Assembly (NCBI GenBank): GCA_902591415.1
Contig: CACJAU010000002.1
Span: 50,049-114,048, forward strand
Source of the DNA: an uncultured Pelagibacteraceae bacterium
GTDB lineage: Bacteria; Pseudomonadota; Alphaproteobacteria; Pelagibacterales; Pelagibacteraceae
Direction: 5' to 3'
Length of the DNA: 64,000 nt
Part shown: one piece after another, positions 20,090 through 30,241 of the stretch
How the letters are laid out: each line of letters starts with the position of its first letter
Numbering within the stretch: the stretch's first letter is position 1
Notes under the pieces: model-generated
Databases searched by the model: none
Told to the model about the DNA's origin: nothing
Seen by the model: only the letters and a program-made list of their open reading frames with translations
Position numbers and translations under genes: made by a program

Positions 20090-21168
20090 CCACACTGTGC
20101 TCTATGCATTAAAAGATGATCAAGTAAAACACAATTAATCATTGCCTCACCAATAGGTACAGCTCTTATTCCTACACATGGATCATGACGCCCTTTGACA
20201 GAAATATCGGTATTTTTACCCTTTTTATCTATCGTTTCCCTTCTGGTTAAAATAGATGAAGTTGGTTTAACTGCAAAAGACGCAACAATATCTTGACCTG
20301 ATGAAATTCCCCCAAGAATTCCACCAGCGTGATTAGTTTTAAATTTTATCTTTCCAGAACTTTTTCTTATCTCATCAGAGTTCTCTTCACCACTTAGGAA
20401 TGCTGCATTCATACCTGATCCGATATTTACACCTTTCACTGCATTAATACTCATTAACGCAGCTGAAATATCAGTATCAAGTTTAGAATAAATAGGCGCA
20501 CCTAATCCAACTGGTATCCCAGTTGCTCTTAATTCAATTATAGCTCCACAAGATGATCCAGCTTTTCTTACAGCTAATAGATATTTTTCCCAAAGCTTAA
20601 CAGATTTTTTATCAGGACAGAAAAATGGATTTTTTCTTATTTCTGCATTACTCCAATTAGATTTATCACAAGACATCAATCCTAATTGAGTGACCGCACC
20701 AATAACATTAAACTTTTTTCCTATAATTTTTTTTAAAACAACTCGAGCTACAGCGCCTGCTGCAACCCTACTTGCAGTTTCCCTTGCAGACTGGCGACCA
20801 CCACCTCTGAAATCTCGAATTCCATATTTTTTGAAATAGGTATAATCGGCATGGCCAGGTCTAAATTTATTTTTGATGGACTCATAGTCTCTTGATTTTT
20901 TATCTTCATTGTAAATAATAATTGAAATAGGGGTGCCTGTTGTCTTACCTTCAAAAACACCTGAAAGTATAATCACTTTGTCTGGCTCTTTTCTTTGAGT
21001 AGTAAATTTAGATTGTCCTGGCCTTCTTCTGTCCATATCAGTCTGAATATCTTTCTCTGTTAATGGAATATTTGGAGGACAACCATCAATTACACAACCA
21101 ATAGCGGGCCCATGGGACTCGCCCCAAGTAGTGAATCTAAATATTTTTCCAAATGTATTAAAAGACAT
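20086..21168 (-). CDS. aroC: AroC, chorismate synthase
   Basis: AroC turns 5-enolpyruvylshikimate-3-phosphate into chorismate, the last shared step to aromatic amino acids and folate. The 360-residue protein contains [28 protein letters not shown], the FMN-contact [47 protein letters not shown] and C-terminal [17 protein letters not shown]. All are diagnostic. The gene is divergent from pdxH and convergent with dxs. Confidence 0.98.
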   Translation of the reverse strand: MSFNTFGKIFRFTTWGESHGPAIGCVIDGCPPNIPLTEKDIQTDMDRRRPGQSKFTTQRKEPDKVIILSGVFEGKTTGTPISIIIYNEDKKSRDYESIKNKFRPGHADYTYFKKYGIRDFRGGGRQSARETASRVAAGAVARVVLKKIIGKKFNVIGAVTQLGLMSCDKSNWSNAEIRKNPFFCPDKKSVKLWEKYLLAVRKAGSSCGAIIELRATGIPVGLGAPIYSKLDTDISAALMSINAVKGVNIGSGMNAAFLSGEENSDEIRKSSGKIKFKTNHAGGILGGISSGQDIVASFAVKPTSSILTRRETIDKKGKNTDISVKGRHDPCVGIRAVPIGEAMINCVLLDHLLMHRAQCG

Positions 21169-21202
21169 AGATAATTAATGTATAGTTTATTTTAATAAAG
21201 AT

Positions 21203-21835
21203 ATGAATCAAAAAAATGGCAAAAATTCACTTGGATTGGACAGTTGTTTTGAAGACATAGACAATCCTATTGATTTATTCAAAAAATGGTTTTCTAAGGC
21301 GGAAGAGACTGAAATTAATGATCCAAATGCAGTAGCCGTAGCTACTTCAAACAAACATAATCAACCAAATGTAAGAATGGTATTATTAAAGGGGTTGAGC
21401 AACAAAGGATTCGTTTTTTACACAAATTTTAATAGTAAAAAAGGTGGTGAACTGAAAGAAAATCAAAAAGCTTCGATGTGCTTCCATTGGAAAAGCTTAA
21501 GACGTCAAGTAAGAGTAGTCGGAAAAGTTGAAGTAGTTTCAGATAAAGAGGCTGATGATTATTACAACTCAAGGCCATATAAAAATCGAATTAGTGCTTG
21601 GGCATCATCACAATCTCAAACTTTAGATAAAAGAGAAACATTTTTAGAAAAAATTAAAGAATTTGAAAAAAAATATCCAGATGAAAATAATGTTCCACGA
21701 CCTCCACATTGGTCTGGCTGGAGAGTCTTGCCAGATGAAATTGAGTTCTGGGTTGATGGAGAAGGAAGAATTCACGAGAGATTGAATTATAAAAATAAAA
21801 ATGGAATATGGGAAAAGGAACTTCTTTATCCTTAA
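21203..21835 (+). CDS. pdxH: PdxH, pyridoxamine/pyridoxine 5'-phosphate oxidase
   Basis: PdxH uses FMN and oxygen to produce pyridoxal 5'-phosphate from the pyridoxine or pyridoxamine phosphates. The 210-residue protein has PNVRMVLLKGLSNKGFVFYTN, LRRQVRVVGKVE, SRPYKNRISAWAS-Q and the C-terminal signature RPPHWSGWRVLPDEIEFW with final RLNY...W.KELLYP. It is complete. The stop shares TTAA with the convergent ispB. No other vitamin B6 gene is in the window, so it may serve salvage. Confidence 0.96.
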   Translation: MNQKNGKNSLGLDSCFEDIDNPIDLFKKWFSKAEETEINDPNAVAVATSNKHNQPNVRMVLLKGLSNKGFVFYTNFNSKKGGELKENQKASMCFHWKSLRRQVRVVGKVEVVSDKEADDYYNSRPYKNRISAWASSQSQTLDKRETFLEKIKEFEKKYPDENNVPRPPHWSGWRVLPDEIEFWVDGEGRIHERLNYKNKNGIWEKELLYP

Positions 21836-22845
21836 AAAGATCTATTTAAACTAAAACTAGTTAAGTTCTGCAATATTTTTTTATCTTCATTATCTGGAAA
21901 AATCGCTAATGCATCATAAGAAACATTTACAAAATATTCAGCTTTTTTTAGACTTGTTTCAACAGCTTTATACTTAAAAATTAACGCAAGAGTTTCACTA
22001 AAATCTTCTTCAGTTCTTCTTTCTTTTTTCATTATTTCTGTTAAAAATTTTTTTTCTTCTTCATTGCCTTTTTGAAATATTGTTATTAAAGGAAGAGTAA
22101 CTTTTCCCTCATAAAAATCTTTACCAATTTCTTTACCAAAAAATTTTTCTTTTGCATAATAATCAAGTGAATCATCAGCGATTTGGAAAGCCAATCCCAA
22201 GTTTCTTCCGTATGACTCTAGGGCTTTTTTTTCTTTATCACTGCTTCCAGAAATACATGCTCCTGTTTTTGTAGCAGCAGAAAAAAGCGCTGCAGTTTTT
22301 AAATTAATTATATCTATATATGTTTCTTCAAGAAGATCCGCTTCACCTTTATGTTGAAGTTGAAGAACTTCACCCTGAGCAATTTTTGCAGACGTTGAAG
22401 ATAAAAGTTGCAAGACTTCCAGATCACCATCTTGAACCATAATTTCAAAACATCTACTTAAAAGATAATCTCCAACTAAAATTGATGATTGATTTCCCCA
22501 TATAGAATTAGTGGTTTTAACTCCTCGTCTTAATGAACTCTCATCAATCACATCGTCATGTAATAATGTAGCTGAATGAATTAACTCTACACATGCAGCT
22601 AAATTTATATCTCTATTATCCTCTTTATAACCAGTGAGCTTTGCAGACTCTAAAGTTAATAATGCTCTTAATCTTTTACCGCCTGATTTCAAATGATGCT
22701 CACTCATTTTTTCAATTAAATTAACGTCACTTTTGAGTTTTTGTTCAATTAAATTTTCTACCTTTTGGAGCTTGGGCCCAAGTAGATTTTTAAGTTCTAA
22801 GTAAGCTGAATTAGCTGATTTTTTTAAAGGTATAACAGATCCCAT
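21832..22845 (-). CDS. ispB: IspB-type polyprenyl (octaprenyl) diphosphate synthase
   Basis: Long-chain trans-prenyl synthase that makes the side chain of ubiquinone. The 337-residue protein has GGKRLRALL, the first aspartate-rich motif DDVID (97-101) in LLHDDVIDES, LRRG, GEVLQLQHKG, KTAALF, and the second motif in LAFQIADDSLDY. Length and motifs match IspB/SdsA rather than the shorter IspA. Chain length (8 or 10 units) cannot be read from the sequence with certainty; Alphaproteobacteria often make Q-10. A 145-base divergent intergenic region separates it from the S49 peptidase gene. Confidence 0.93.
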   Translation of the reverse strand: MGSVIPLKKSANSAYLELKNLLGPKLQKVENLIEQKLKSDVNLIEKMSEHHLKSGGKRLRALLTLESAKLTGYKEDNRDINLAACVELIHSATLLHDDVIDESSLRRGVKTTNSIWGNQSSILVGDYLLSRCFEIMVQDGDLEVLQLLSSTSAKIAQGEVLQLQHKGEADLLEETYIDIINLKTAALFSAATKTGACISGSSDKEKKALESYGRNLGLAFQIADDSLDYYAKEKFFGKEIGKDFYEGKVTLPLITIFQKGNEEEKKFLTEIMKKERRTEEDFSETLALIFKYKAVETSLKKAEYFVNVSYDALAIFPDNEDKKILQNLTSFSLNRSF

Positions 22846-22990
22846 AAACTTTACTTACAATCGATTTTCAAAAGAATAAATTCATTAATGGAAACTTGGT
22901 GACGCACCTATAATTCAACTATAAGTAGCGTAATTTAATATTAAAATTTAATTTATTACTGTTATAACAATAATAACATTCATCTAAATT

Positions 22991-23803
22991 ATGTTTTCAA
23001 TTTTTAAAAAGAAAAAAATCGTACCACATGTAAGATTAACCGGAGTTATTGGTTCTGCCGGCCGGTTTAACAAAGGTATAGATCTTGCTGGTCAAAGAGT
23101 TATTTTAAAAAAAGCATTTTCTCTTAAAAAAATCACCCATGTTGCTATATCGATTAATTCACCCGGGGGATCTCCAGTTCAATCACATTTAATTTATAGC
23201 TACATCAGACAGTTAGCTGAAAAAAATAAAGTTAAAGTAATTATCTTTGCTGAGGATGTAGCAGCATCAGGTGGATATTTAATTTCATGCGCCGGCGATG
23301 AAATTTATGCAAACTCTAGCTCTATAATTGGATCAATCGGTGTTATTTCAGCTTCTTTTGGATTTAAAGATTTAATTAAAAAAATTGGCGTTGAGAGAAG
23401 AGTTTATACCGCAGGAAAAAATAAAAGTACTTTAGATCCATTTGTAGAAGAGAAAGAAGAAGACGTCAAAAGATTAAAGAATATTCAATTGGAACTACAT
23501 GATGATTTTATCAAAGTTGTTGAAACAAGCAGAGGTTCTAAGCTTAAAGATCCTGAAAAAAATAATATTTTCACAGGTGAATTTTGGACAGGAAAAACAT
23601 CTCTAAGTCTTGGATTGATTGATGGAATAGGTAATGCCGATCAAGTTTTGAAAGAAAAATTTGGTGATAAGGTAATCATTAAAAATTTTGAAAAGCCAAA
23701 AGGATTTATTGCAAGAAAATTATCTTCTTCAATTCAAGATCCCGTTGATAGATTAGCTAACATTTTAGAAGAAAAATCGATGTGGCAAAAATTTGGTTTA
23801 TAA
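22991..23803 (+). CDS. S49-family serine peptidase (SppA/SohB-like)
   Basis: A 270-residue signal-peptide-peptidase-like protein. The crotonase-like core has INSPGGSPVQS (oxyanion glycine loop), catalytic Ser93 in VAASGGYLIS, and the general-base lysine in AGKNKSTLDPF (Lys145), the Ser-Lys dyad arrangement of S49. SIIGSIGVISA precedes it. There is no clear signal peptide or N-terminal membrane helix, unlike E. coli SppA and SohB, so it may be peripheral or cytoplasmic. It lies directly before glyQ (zero gap), which suggests co-transcription with the glycyl-tRNA synthetase genes. The substrate is unknown. Confidence 0.9.
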   Translation: MFSIFKKKKIVPHVRLTGVIGSAGRFNKGIDLAGQRVILKKAFSLKKITHVAISINSPGGSPVQSHLIYSYIRQLAEKNKVKVIIFAEDVAASGGYLISCAGDEIYANSSSIIGSIGVISASFGFKDLIKKIGVERRVYTAGKNKSTLDPFVEEKEEDVKRLKNIQLELHDDFIKVVETSRGSKLKDPEKNNIFTGEFWTGKTSLSLGLIDGIGNADQVLKEKFGDKVIIKNFEKPKGFIARKLSSSIQDPVDRLANILEEKSMWQKFGL

Positions 23804-24700
23804 ATGCCATCAAAAAAAAAAGTAAAAAAAAAATTACCTATAAAATTAAATTTTTTATCTTTTCAAGACATAATAATGAATCTTCAAAAATTTTGGGGTA
23901 AACATGGATGCGTTATTTTACAACCATATGATTTGGAAGTGGGAGCAGGAACTTTTCACCCAGCAACAACATTGAGATCGCTTGGCACCAAACCATGGAA
24001 GGCTGCTTACGTACAACCATCAAGAAGACCAACAGACGGTAGGTATGGTGAAAATCCAAATCGATTACAACACTATTATCAATATCAAGTAATTATTAAA
24101 CCTTCTCCAAAAAATATAAAACAACTTTATTTGAAAAGCTTAGCGACTATCGGTATTGACGTTAAAAATCATGATATTCGTTTTGTAGAAGATGATTGGG
24201 AAAGCCCAACCTTAGGAGCCTCAGGATTAGGATGGGAAGTTTGGTGTGATGGAATGGAGATAACACAATTTACTTACTTTCAACAAATGACAGGTATAGA
24301 ATGTAAACCTGTGCCAGTTGAAATTACCTATGGTCTCGAGAGACTATGTATGTTTGTTCAAGGAAAAAATAATGTTTTTGATCTCGATTGGAATAATGAT
24401 GGTATAAAATATAAAGAAGTGTTTTTTCAAGCCGAAAAAGAATTCTCTGCTTATAATTTTGAGTTTGCAAATACTGATACTTTACTTAAAACTTTTGAGA
24501 GCACAGAAGATGAATGTAAATCTTTACTCGAAAAAAAGTTATCATTACCAGCTTATGATCAATGTCTAAAAGCAAGTCATATTTTTAATTTACTAGATGC
24601 TCGTGGCGTCATTGGTGTTGCAGAGAGAACTGGTTATATTACAAGAATTAGGGAGCTTGCAAAAGGTTGTGGAGCCTTATGGTTGAGTTCACAAAGTTAA
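23804..24700 (+). CDS. glyQ: GlyQ, glycyl-tRNA synthetase alpha subunit
   Basis: The alpha chain of the bacterial alpha2-beta2 glycyl-tRNA synthetase carries the class II catalytic core. The 298-residue protein has [92 protein letters not shown] (split over adjacent conserved blocks) and [11 protein letters not shown]. Lysine-rich residues 1-15 are a small N-terminal addition. glyS follows after 3 bases. Confidence 0.98.
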   Translation: MPSKKKVKKKLPIKLNFLSFQDIIMNLQKFWGKHGCVILQPYDLEVGAGTFHPATTLRSLGTKPWKAAYVQPSRRPTDGRYGENPNRLQHYYQYQVIIKPSPKNIKQLYLKSLATIGIDVKNHDIRFVEDDWESPTLGASGLGWEVWCDGMEITQFTYFQQMTGIECKPVPVEITYGLERLCMFVQGKNNVFDLDWNNDGIKYKEVFFQAEKEFSAYNFEFANTDTLLKTFESTEDECKSLLEKKLSLPAYDQCLKASHIFNLLDARGVIGVAERTGYITRIRELAKGCGALWLSSQS

Positions 24701-24703
24701 ATT

Positions 24704-26758
24704 ATGGCAGAGCTTTTATTGGAATTATATAGTGAGGAAATTCCACCACAATTACAAATAGCAGCAAGATCTCAATTAAAAGAATTTATTAAGAACACTT
24801 TTGAAGATGAGAATATAAAATATAAAGAACTATCGGTTTATTCTTCCCCAACAAGATTAACACTATTTATAAATGACCTTGCTGAAAAAATTAAAACAGA
24901 AGCCAAAGTAATTAAAGGACCTAAAGTAGGATCTCCTGATCAAGTGACTCAAGGTTTTCTTAAAGCAAAAAATGTCTCTCAGAAAGACTTAATAGAAAAA
25001 GATACTGATAAAGGAAAATTTTATTTTATCAAAACACAACCCCAATCAATCTTAGTAGAGGACCTATTAATTAAAATTATTCCAAAGGCAATTGGATCAA
25101 TTAATTGGAAAAAATCTATGAAATGGTCAGATCATAATTTGATGTGGGGAAGACCTCTCAGGTCAATCTTTGCGAGTTATAACAATAAAAAATTGTCATT
25201 TAATTATGAGCATCTCGATGCAACAGATGAAATAATTATAGAGCAAGATTTAAATACAAAATCAAAAAAAATAAAAAATTTTAAAGATTATCTAAATTTT
25301 CTAAAAAGTAATAAAATAATTATTGATCATAAGGAGAGAAAAAATATCATTCTTAAAAAGATCAGATCGTTTTCTCAATCTAAACAATATAATGAAAATT
25401 TAAATACAAAGCTTTTAGAAGAAGTTGTAAACATTGTAGAGGATCCAAATTTACTTCATGTAAGTTTTAACAAAGATTATCTAGAAATACCTAAAGAAAT
25501 TATAATATCTACTTTAGAAAAACATCAAAGATATTTCCCAATTTTTGATAGTAGAGACAAGTTAACTAATTATTTTTTTGTTGTAGCAAATAAAAAAGAT
25601 GAAAAAAAATTAATTACCCAAGGAAATAAAAGGGTTGTCGAAGCGAGACTAGCTGATGCTAAATTTTTCTGGGATAAAGACAGATCTAAAAATTTGATTA
25701 AACAAATAGCCAACCTTAAATCAGTAACTTTTTATGAGAGGCTAGGAACTATTTATGACAAAACTCAGAGGTTAAGACAATTGGCTGGTCTTTTGTCAGA
25801 TGATTTAAATATTAGTAAAGAAAAAGTTCAAGTTGCAGCTTCAATTTCTAAATCTGATTTATGTTCAGACCTTGTTGGAGAATACCCAGAGCTTCAGGGC
25901 GTTATGGGAAAATATTTTGCGTTGGCACAAGGTTTTGAGGAAGACGTAGCAAATTCAGTAAGCGATCATTATTTACCAATAGGCCTAACATCAGTATTGC
26001 CTAAGAAACCTTTCAGCTACTCAATTTCAATTGTAGATAAGATAGATACTCTAGTTGGTTTTTTCGTTATTGATGAAAAACCCTCAAGTTCAAAAGATCC
26101 TTTTGCTTTAAGACGAGCTGCGATTGGATTACTTAGAATTATAATTGAAAATAAATTATCATTTAAACTAAGAGATTTAATTAGTTACGCCATAAGACTT
26201 TATCAACAACAAGGCGTTGAAATAAAAAATGAAAAAACAGAACAGCAAGTTCTAGAATTTATAAAGGAAAGAATGCGAAACGTATTAAAATTGAAAAATA
26301 TTAAAACTGATGTTATTGAGGCGTCAATCAGTTCTCATGCTGGAGATAATTTCTTGGCACTTTATGCAAAAACACTTTTAATGAATAAATACAAAAATAA
26401 AGGTATCGGACTAAATGCAATCAGTTCTTATAAAAGAGCTTCGAATATTTTAGAAAAAGCTGGAAAAAGAATCACTGGTAGACCCGATGCTGTATTATTT
26501 AGAAAAGATGAAGAAAAAATACTTCATGAAAAAATAAATGAGATCCGGAAAGCTTTTACAGTTAAAGATGACAATAAGGACTATGAAAGCTTGTTGATAA
26601 AGCTTTCTAATACGAAAGAGTCTACCGATAATTTTTTTGACAATGTCGTGGTAAATGATGAAAATCAGGATATTAAAAATAATCGATTAGAGTTGTTGAA
26701 AATGTTTTGTAATACTTTTGATAACTTTATTGATTTTTCAAAATTAGAAGGTCTGTAA
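24704..26758 (+). CDS. glyS: GlyS, glycyl-tRNA synthetase beta subunit
   Basis: The 684-residue beta chain recognises tRNA-Gly and is needed for activity with GlyQ. It starts with the family hallmark MAELLLELYSEEIPPQLQ, contains KGPKVG, MKWSDHNLMWGRPLRSI, LEKHQRYFPIFD, VVEARLADAKFFWDKDR, and VGEYPELQGVMGKYFALAQG, with DPFALRRAAIGLLRI in the C-terminal half. It overlaps ppdK by one base (TAATG). Full length. Confidence 0.98.
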   Translation: MAELLLELYSEEIPPQLQIAARSQLKEFIKNTFEDENIKYKELSVYSSPTRLTLFINDLAEKIKTEAKVIKGPKVGSPDQVTQGFLKAKNVSQKDLIEKDTDKGKFYFIKTQPQSILVEDLLIKIIPKAIGSINWKKSMKWSDHNLMWGRPLRSIFASYNNKKLSFNYEHLDATDEIIIEQDLNTKSKKIKNFKDYLNFLKSNKIIIDHKERKNIILKKIRSFSQSKQYNENLNTKLLEEVVNIVEDPNLLHVSFNKDYLEIPKEIIISTLEKHQRYFPIFDSRDKLTNYFFVVANKKDEKKLITQGNKRVVEARLADAKFFWDKDRSKNLIKQIANLKSVTFYERLGTIYDKTQRLRQLAGLLSDDLNISKEKVQVAASISKSDLCSDLVGEYPELQGVMGKYFALAQGFEEDVANSVSDHYLPIGLTSVLPKKPFSYSISIVDKIDTLVGFFVIDEKPSSSKDPFALRRAAIGLLRIIIENKLSFKLRDLISYAIRLYQQQGVEIKNEKTEQQVLEFIKERMRNVLKLKNIKTDVIEASISSHAGDNFLALYAKTLLMNKYKNKGIGLNAISSYKRASNILEKAGKRITGRPDAVLFRKDEEKILHEKINEIRKAFTVKDDNKDYESLLIKLSNTKESTDNFFDNVVVNDENQDIKNNRLELLKMFCNTFDNFIDFSKLEGL

Positions 26759-29418
26759 TGACAAAAGTTGTATTTAGTTTCGATGATAAATCCGCCAAAA
26801 AGCTTAAAAATAAAAAAAATATTTTGGGCGGAAAAGGAGCAAACCTTGGTGAGATGGGTAGATTAGGTTTGCCCGTCCCCCCAGGATTTACTATTACCAC
26901 AGATGTTTGTGATATATTTTACAAAAATAAAAAAAAACTCCCTAAAAATATAATTAAAAATATTGAGACGGAACTTAAAAATATTGAAAAGAAAACAAAA
27001 AAGAAATTCGGAGATCTTAAAAATCCATTATTAGTCTCAGTTAGATCAGGAGCTAGAATTTCAATGCCTGGTATGATGGATACTATCCTGAACCTTGGCT
27101 TAAACGATAAAACAGTAGAGTCATTAAAAAAGAAAACATCTAACGGAAGATTTGCAAAAGATAGCTACAGAAGATTTATACAAATGTATAGCAACGTAGT
27201 TTTGGGTGTAGAAGGACATCTGTTTGAAGAGCTAATTGATAATTACAAGTTAACCAAAGGAGTTTTATTAGACACAGATCTAGACGAAAGTGACTGGGAT
27301 GGGTTAATTATTAATTTTAAAGATTTAGTAAAAAAAGAAAAAAAAATTAATTTCCCTCAAGATGTCAAAGAACAATTATTAGGAGCCATCAATGCTGTAT
27401 TTTTATCTTGGGATAGTCAAAGAGCAAAAACTTATAGAAAATTAAATCAAATTCCAGATCATTGGGGAACAGCAGTAAACGTTCAAGCTATGGTTTTTGG
27501 AAATATGGGTGATGATTGTTCAACAGGAGTTGCTTTCACTAGAAATCCTTCAACTGGAGAAAATTCCTTCTTCGGAGAATTTTTAATTAATGCACAAGGT
27601 GAAGATGTTGTAGCAGGCACCAGAACTCCTCAATACATCACTAAAAAAGCAAAACAAGATTCAGGTTCAAAAGATCTCTCGATGGAAGAGTCGATGCCTA
27701 AAGTTTATAAAGAATTAGCAAAAGTATTTCTTAAGTTAGAGAAGCACTATAAAGATATGCAAGATATCGAATTTACAGTTGAGAATAATAAACTTTGGAT
27801 GCTGCAAACAAGATCAGGAAAAAGAACTGCCAAAGCTGCAATTAAAATTGCAGTTGATATGGTTAAAGAAAAATTAATTTCAAAAAAAGAAGCAATCAAA
27901 AGAATTGATCCAAATACTTTAGATACATTATTACATCCAACTTTAGATGATAAAGTTGAAAAAGAAGTAATCGCTTCGGGATTACCTGCATCCCCGGGAG
28001 CTGCGAGTGGTAAAGTTGTCTTTACGGCTGACGAAGCAGAAAAATTAAATGGGATGATGCAAGATACAATACTAGTCAGATTAGAAACTTCACCAGAGGA
28101 TATACATGGAATGCATGCCGCAAAAGGAATTCTTACTGCAAGAGGAGGAATGACAAGTCATGCTGCCGTTGTTGCAAGAGGAATGGGCAGACCATGTGTT
28201 TCAGGTTCAAGCGAAATTACAATCGATTATGAGTTAAAACAATTTAAAGCTGGAGATGTAATTATTAAAGAGGGAGACCTTATTACTATAGACGGTGGAA
28301 GTGGAAAGGTAATGAAAGGGTTAGTTCCTACTGTTCAGCCTGAAATTTCTGGTTACTTCTCCAAAATAATGAAATGGGCTGATAAATTTAGAAAATTAAA
28401 AGTTAGAACAAATGCTGAAACAGAAGCAGACAGTAAAACAGCTAGAGAGTTTGGCGCTGAGGGGATTGGTTTATGTAGAACAGAGCATATGTTCTTTGAT
28501 GAGGAAAGAATTTTATCTGTAAGACAAATGATTTTATCTAAATCAAAAGAAGATAGAAATAGTGCGCTGGATAAACTTTTACCTCATCAAAAAGAGGACT
28601 TTAAAAAAATATTCAAAGTTATGTCAGGTTTACCGGTGACAGTAAGGTTATTAGATCCTCCGCTTCATGAATTTCTACCAAAAGCTAATAAAGACATTGA
28701 GGAAGTAGCAAGGTCTTTAAATCTATCAGCGAAAGAGGTTAAAGATAGAATAGCAGAACTTCATGAGGAAAATCCTATGCTTGGGCATAGAGGATGTAGA
28801 CTAGGTATTTCTTTTCCAGAAATTTACGAGATGCAATGCAGAGCAATATTTGAAGCTATAATTGAATTAAAAAAACAGAAAATAAAAGCAGCTTTTGTAG
28901 AAATAATGATACCGTTGGTTTCAACAGACTCTGAACTAAAAATTTTAAGAGATTTAGTTAATAAAATTGCCAAAGAAATAGAAAATGAAAATAAATTAAA
29001 ACTTGAATATATGGTAGGCACTATGATTGAATTACCACGTGCTGCTTTACAAGCGAGGTCTATTTCAAAACATGCCGATTTTTTTAGCTTTGGAACTAAT
29101 GATTTAACTCAAACGACTTTAGGTATAAGCCGAGATGACTCAGGAAAATTTTTAAACGATTATATTGATAATAAAATTTTTGATGTAGATCCATTTGTTA
29201 GCATTGATCAAAATGGAGTAGGTGAGCTTGTAGAAATAGCATCTTCGAGAGGAAGAAAGACGAATAAAAATATCAAGTTAGGTATTTGTGGTGAACATGG
29301 TGGCGATCCAAAAAGTATTGAATTTTGCTCTAGGACAGGTCTTAACTACGTTTCTTGTTCTCCATTTAGAGTTCCAGTAGCAAGATTAGCAGCTGCTCAA
29401 GCAGAATTATCTAAATAA
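26758..29418 (+). CDS. ppdK: PpdK, pyruvate phosphate dikinase
   Basis: PPDK interconverts pyruvate, ATP and phosphate with PEP, AMP and pyrophosphate. The 886-residue protein has the N-terminal ATP-grasp region (GGKGANLGEMGRLGLPVPPGF; VSVRSGARISMPGMMDT; GVAFTRNPSTGE), the phosphohistidine swivel domain GGMTSHAAVVARGMGRPCV with catalytic His468, and the C-terminal PEP/pyruvate barrel with GLCRTEHMF, LGHRGCRLGI, FSFGTNDLTQTTLG and the active-site cysteine in CGEHGGDP. It is complete. In SAR11 it can serve gluconeogenesis. Its end overlaps convergent nadC by 12 bases. Confidence 0.98.
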   Translation: MTKVVFSFDDKSAKKLKNKKNILGGKGANLGEMGRLGLPVPPGFTITTDVCDIFYKNKKKLPKNIIKNIETELKNIEKKTKKKFGDLKNPLLVSVRSGARISMPGMMDTILNLGLNDKTVESLKKKTSNGRFAKDSYRRFIQMYSNVVLGVEGHLFEELIDNYKLTKGVLLDTDLDESDWDGLIINFKDLVKKEKKINFPQDVKEQLLGAINAVFLSWDSQRAKTYRKLNQIPDHWGTAVNVQAMVFGNMGDDCSTGVAFTRNPSTGENSFFGEFLINAQGEDVVAGTRTPQYITKKAKQDSGSKDLSMEESMPKVYKELAKVFLKLEKHYKDMQDIEFTVENNKLWMLQTRSGKRTAKAAIKIAVDMVKEKLISKKEAIKRIDPNTLDTLLHPTLDDKVEKEVIASGLPASPGAASGKVVFTADEAEKLNGMMQDTILVRLETSPEDIHGMHAAKGILTARGGMTSHAAVVARGMGRPCVSGSSEITIDYELKQFKAGDVIIKEGDLITIDGGSGKVMKGLVPTVQPEISGYFSKIMKWADKFRKLKVRTNAETEADSKTAREFGAEGIGLCRTEHMFFDEERILSVRQMILSKSKEDRNSALDKLLPHQKEDFKKIFKVMSGLPVTVRLLDPPLHEFLPKANKDIEEVARSLNLSAKEVKDRIAELHEENPMLGHRGCRLGISFPEIYEMQCRAIFEAIIELKKQKIKAAFVEIMIPLVSTDSELKILRDLVNKIAKEIENENKLKLEYMVGTMIELPRAALQARSISKHADFFSFGTNDLTQTTLGISRDDSGKFLNDYIDNKIFDVDPFVSIDQNGVGELVEIASSRGRKTNKNIKLGICGEHGGDPKSIEFCSRTGLNYVSCSPFRVPVARLAAAQAELSK

Positions 29419-30237
29419 TAAAGTTGTATCAAATGATTTAGCACTATGTGTAATAGTTCCAACAGAAATTCTATCTACACCGATTCTAGATATTTGACTG
29501 ATATTTTTTAATGTGGCGTTACCTGAGTACTCTGTCTGATATTTATTTTTACAAAGCTTTAAACATTTTTTTAATTGTAAATATTTCATATTATCAAAAA
29601 GAATTCTTTTAAATTTTAAACCCATAATCTGTTTGAGTTGATTAAAATTTTCAACTTCTACAGTCACTAATTTTTTTGTTTTAATAGCTTTTTCAACCAA
29701 TTCTCTAAGGTTATTAGATGCACTAATATGATTTTCTTTTATTAGAATTTCATCACTTAAGTTGTATCTATGATTATAGCCACCTCCTTTTTTTACAGCA
29801 TATTTTTCAAGAGTTCTTAAATTAGGTGTTGTTTTTCTCGTGCAGCATATCTTTGTTTTTTTTCTAATCTTTTTTGTAAACTGATTTGTTAACGTTGCAA
29901 TTCCAGAGGCATGATTAAGAAAATTTAAAGCAGTTCTTTCAGCACTTAGGATTGTTTTTGTCTTAGCCTTAATCTCAGCAATCACTTTATTTTTTTTGAT
30001 TTTTTTTCCATCTGAAACTTTCTTTAAAAAAACTGCTTCTCTTCCAACAGATTTAAAAGTTGCTTTACAAAAATCTAATCCAGCAATTATTCCATTTTGT
30101 TTAGCTATTATCTTAGCTTTAATTATTTTATTTTTCGAATTTATGAGGTTAGTAGTTATGTCACCTCTAGGCCTCAAGTCTTCCTTGAGTGCATTCATTA
30201 CAACTGTTTTAATATAAGATTGATTTAATTTTTGCAC
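29407..30237 (-). CDS. nadC: NadC, quinolinate phosphoribosyltransferase
   Basis: NadC converts quinolinate and PRPP to nicotinate mononucleotide. The protein has ALKEDLRPRGDITT, KQNGIIAGLDF, ERTALNFLNHASGIATLT, the CTRKTTPNLRTLEKYAVKKGGGYNHR block (continuous in the protein, binding both substrates), the LIKENH loop, VEVENFNQL, and C-terminal RIGVDRISVGTITHSA. No ATG fits the family length. I choose the GTG at 30237, five bases after the nadA stop codon (276 residues); a TTG at 30252 inside nadA is the alternative. nadA-nadC are co-transcribed; nadB is not in this window. Confidence 0.95.
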   Translation of the reverse strand: MQKLNQSYIKTVVMNALKEDLRPRGDITTNLINSKNKIIKAKIIAKQNGIIAGLDFCKATFKSVGREAVFLKKVSDGKKIKKNKVIAEIKAKTKTILSAERTALNFLNHASGIATLTNQFTKKIRKKTKICCTRKTTPNLRTLEKYAVKKGGGYNHRYNLSDEILIKENHISASNNLRELVEKAIKTKKLVTVEVENFNQLKQIMGLKFKRILFDNMKYLQLKKCLKLCKNKYQTEYSGNATLKNISQISRIGVDRISVGTITHSAKSFDTTLLFR

Positions 30238-30241
30238 TGAC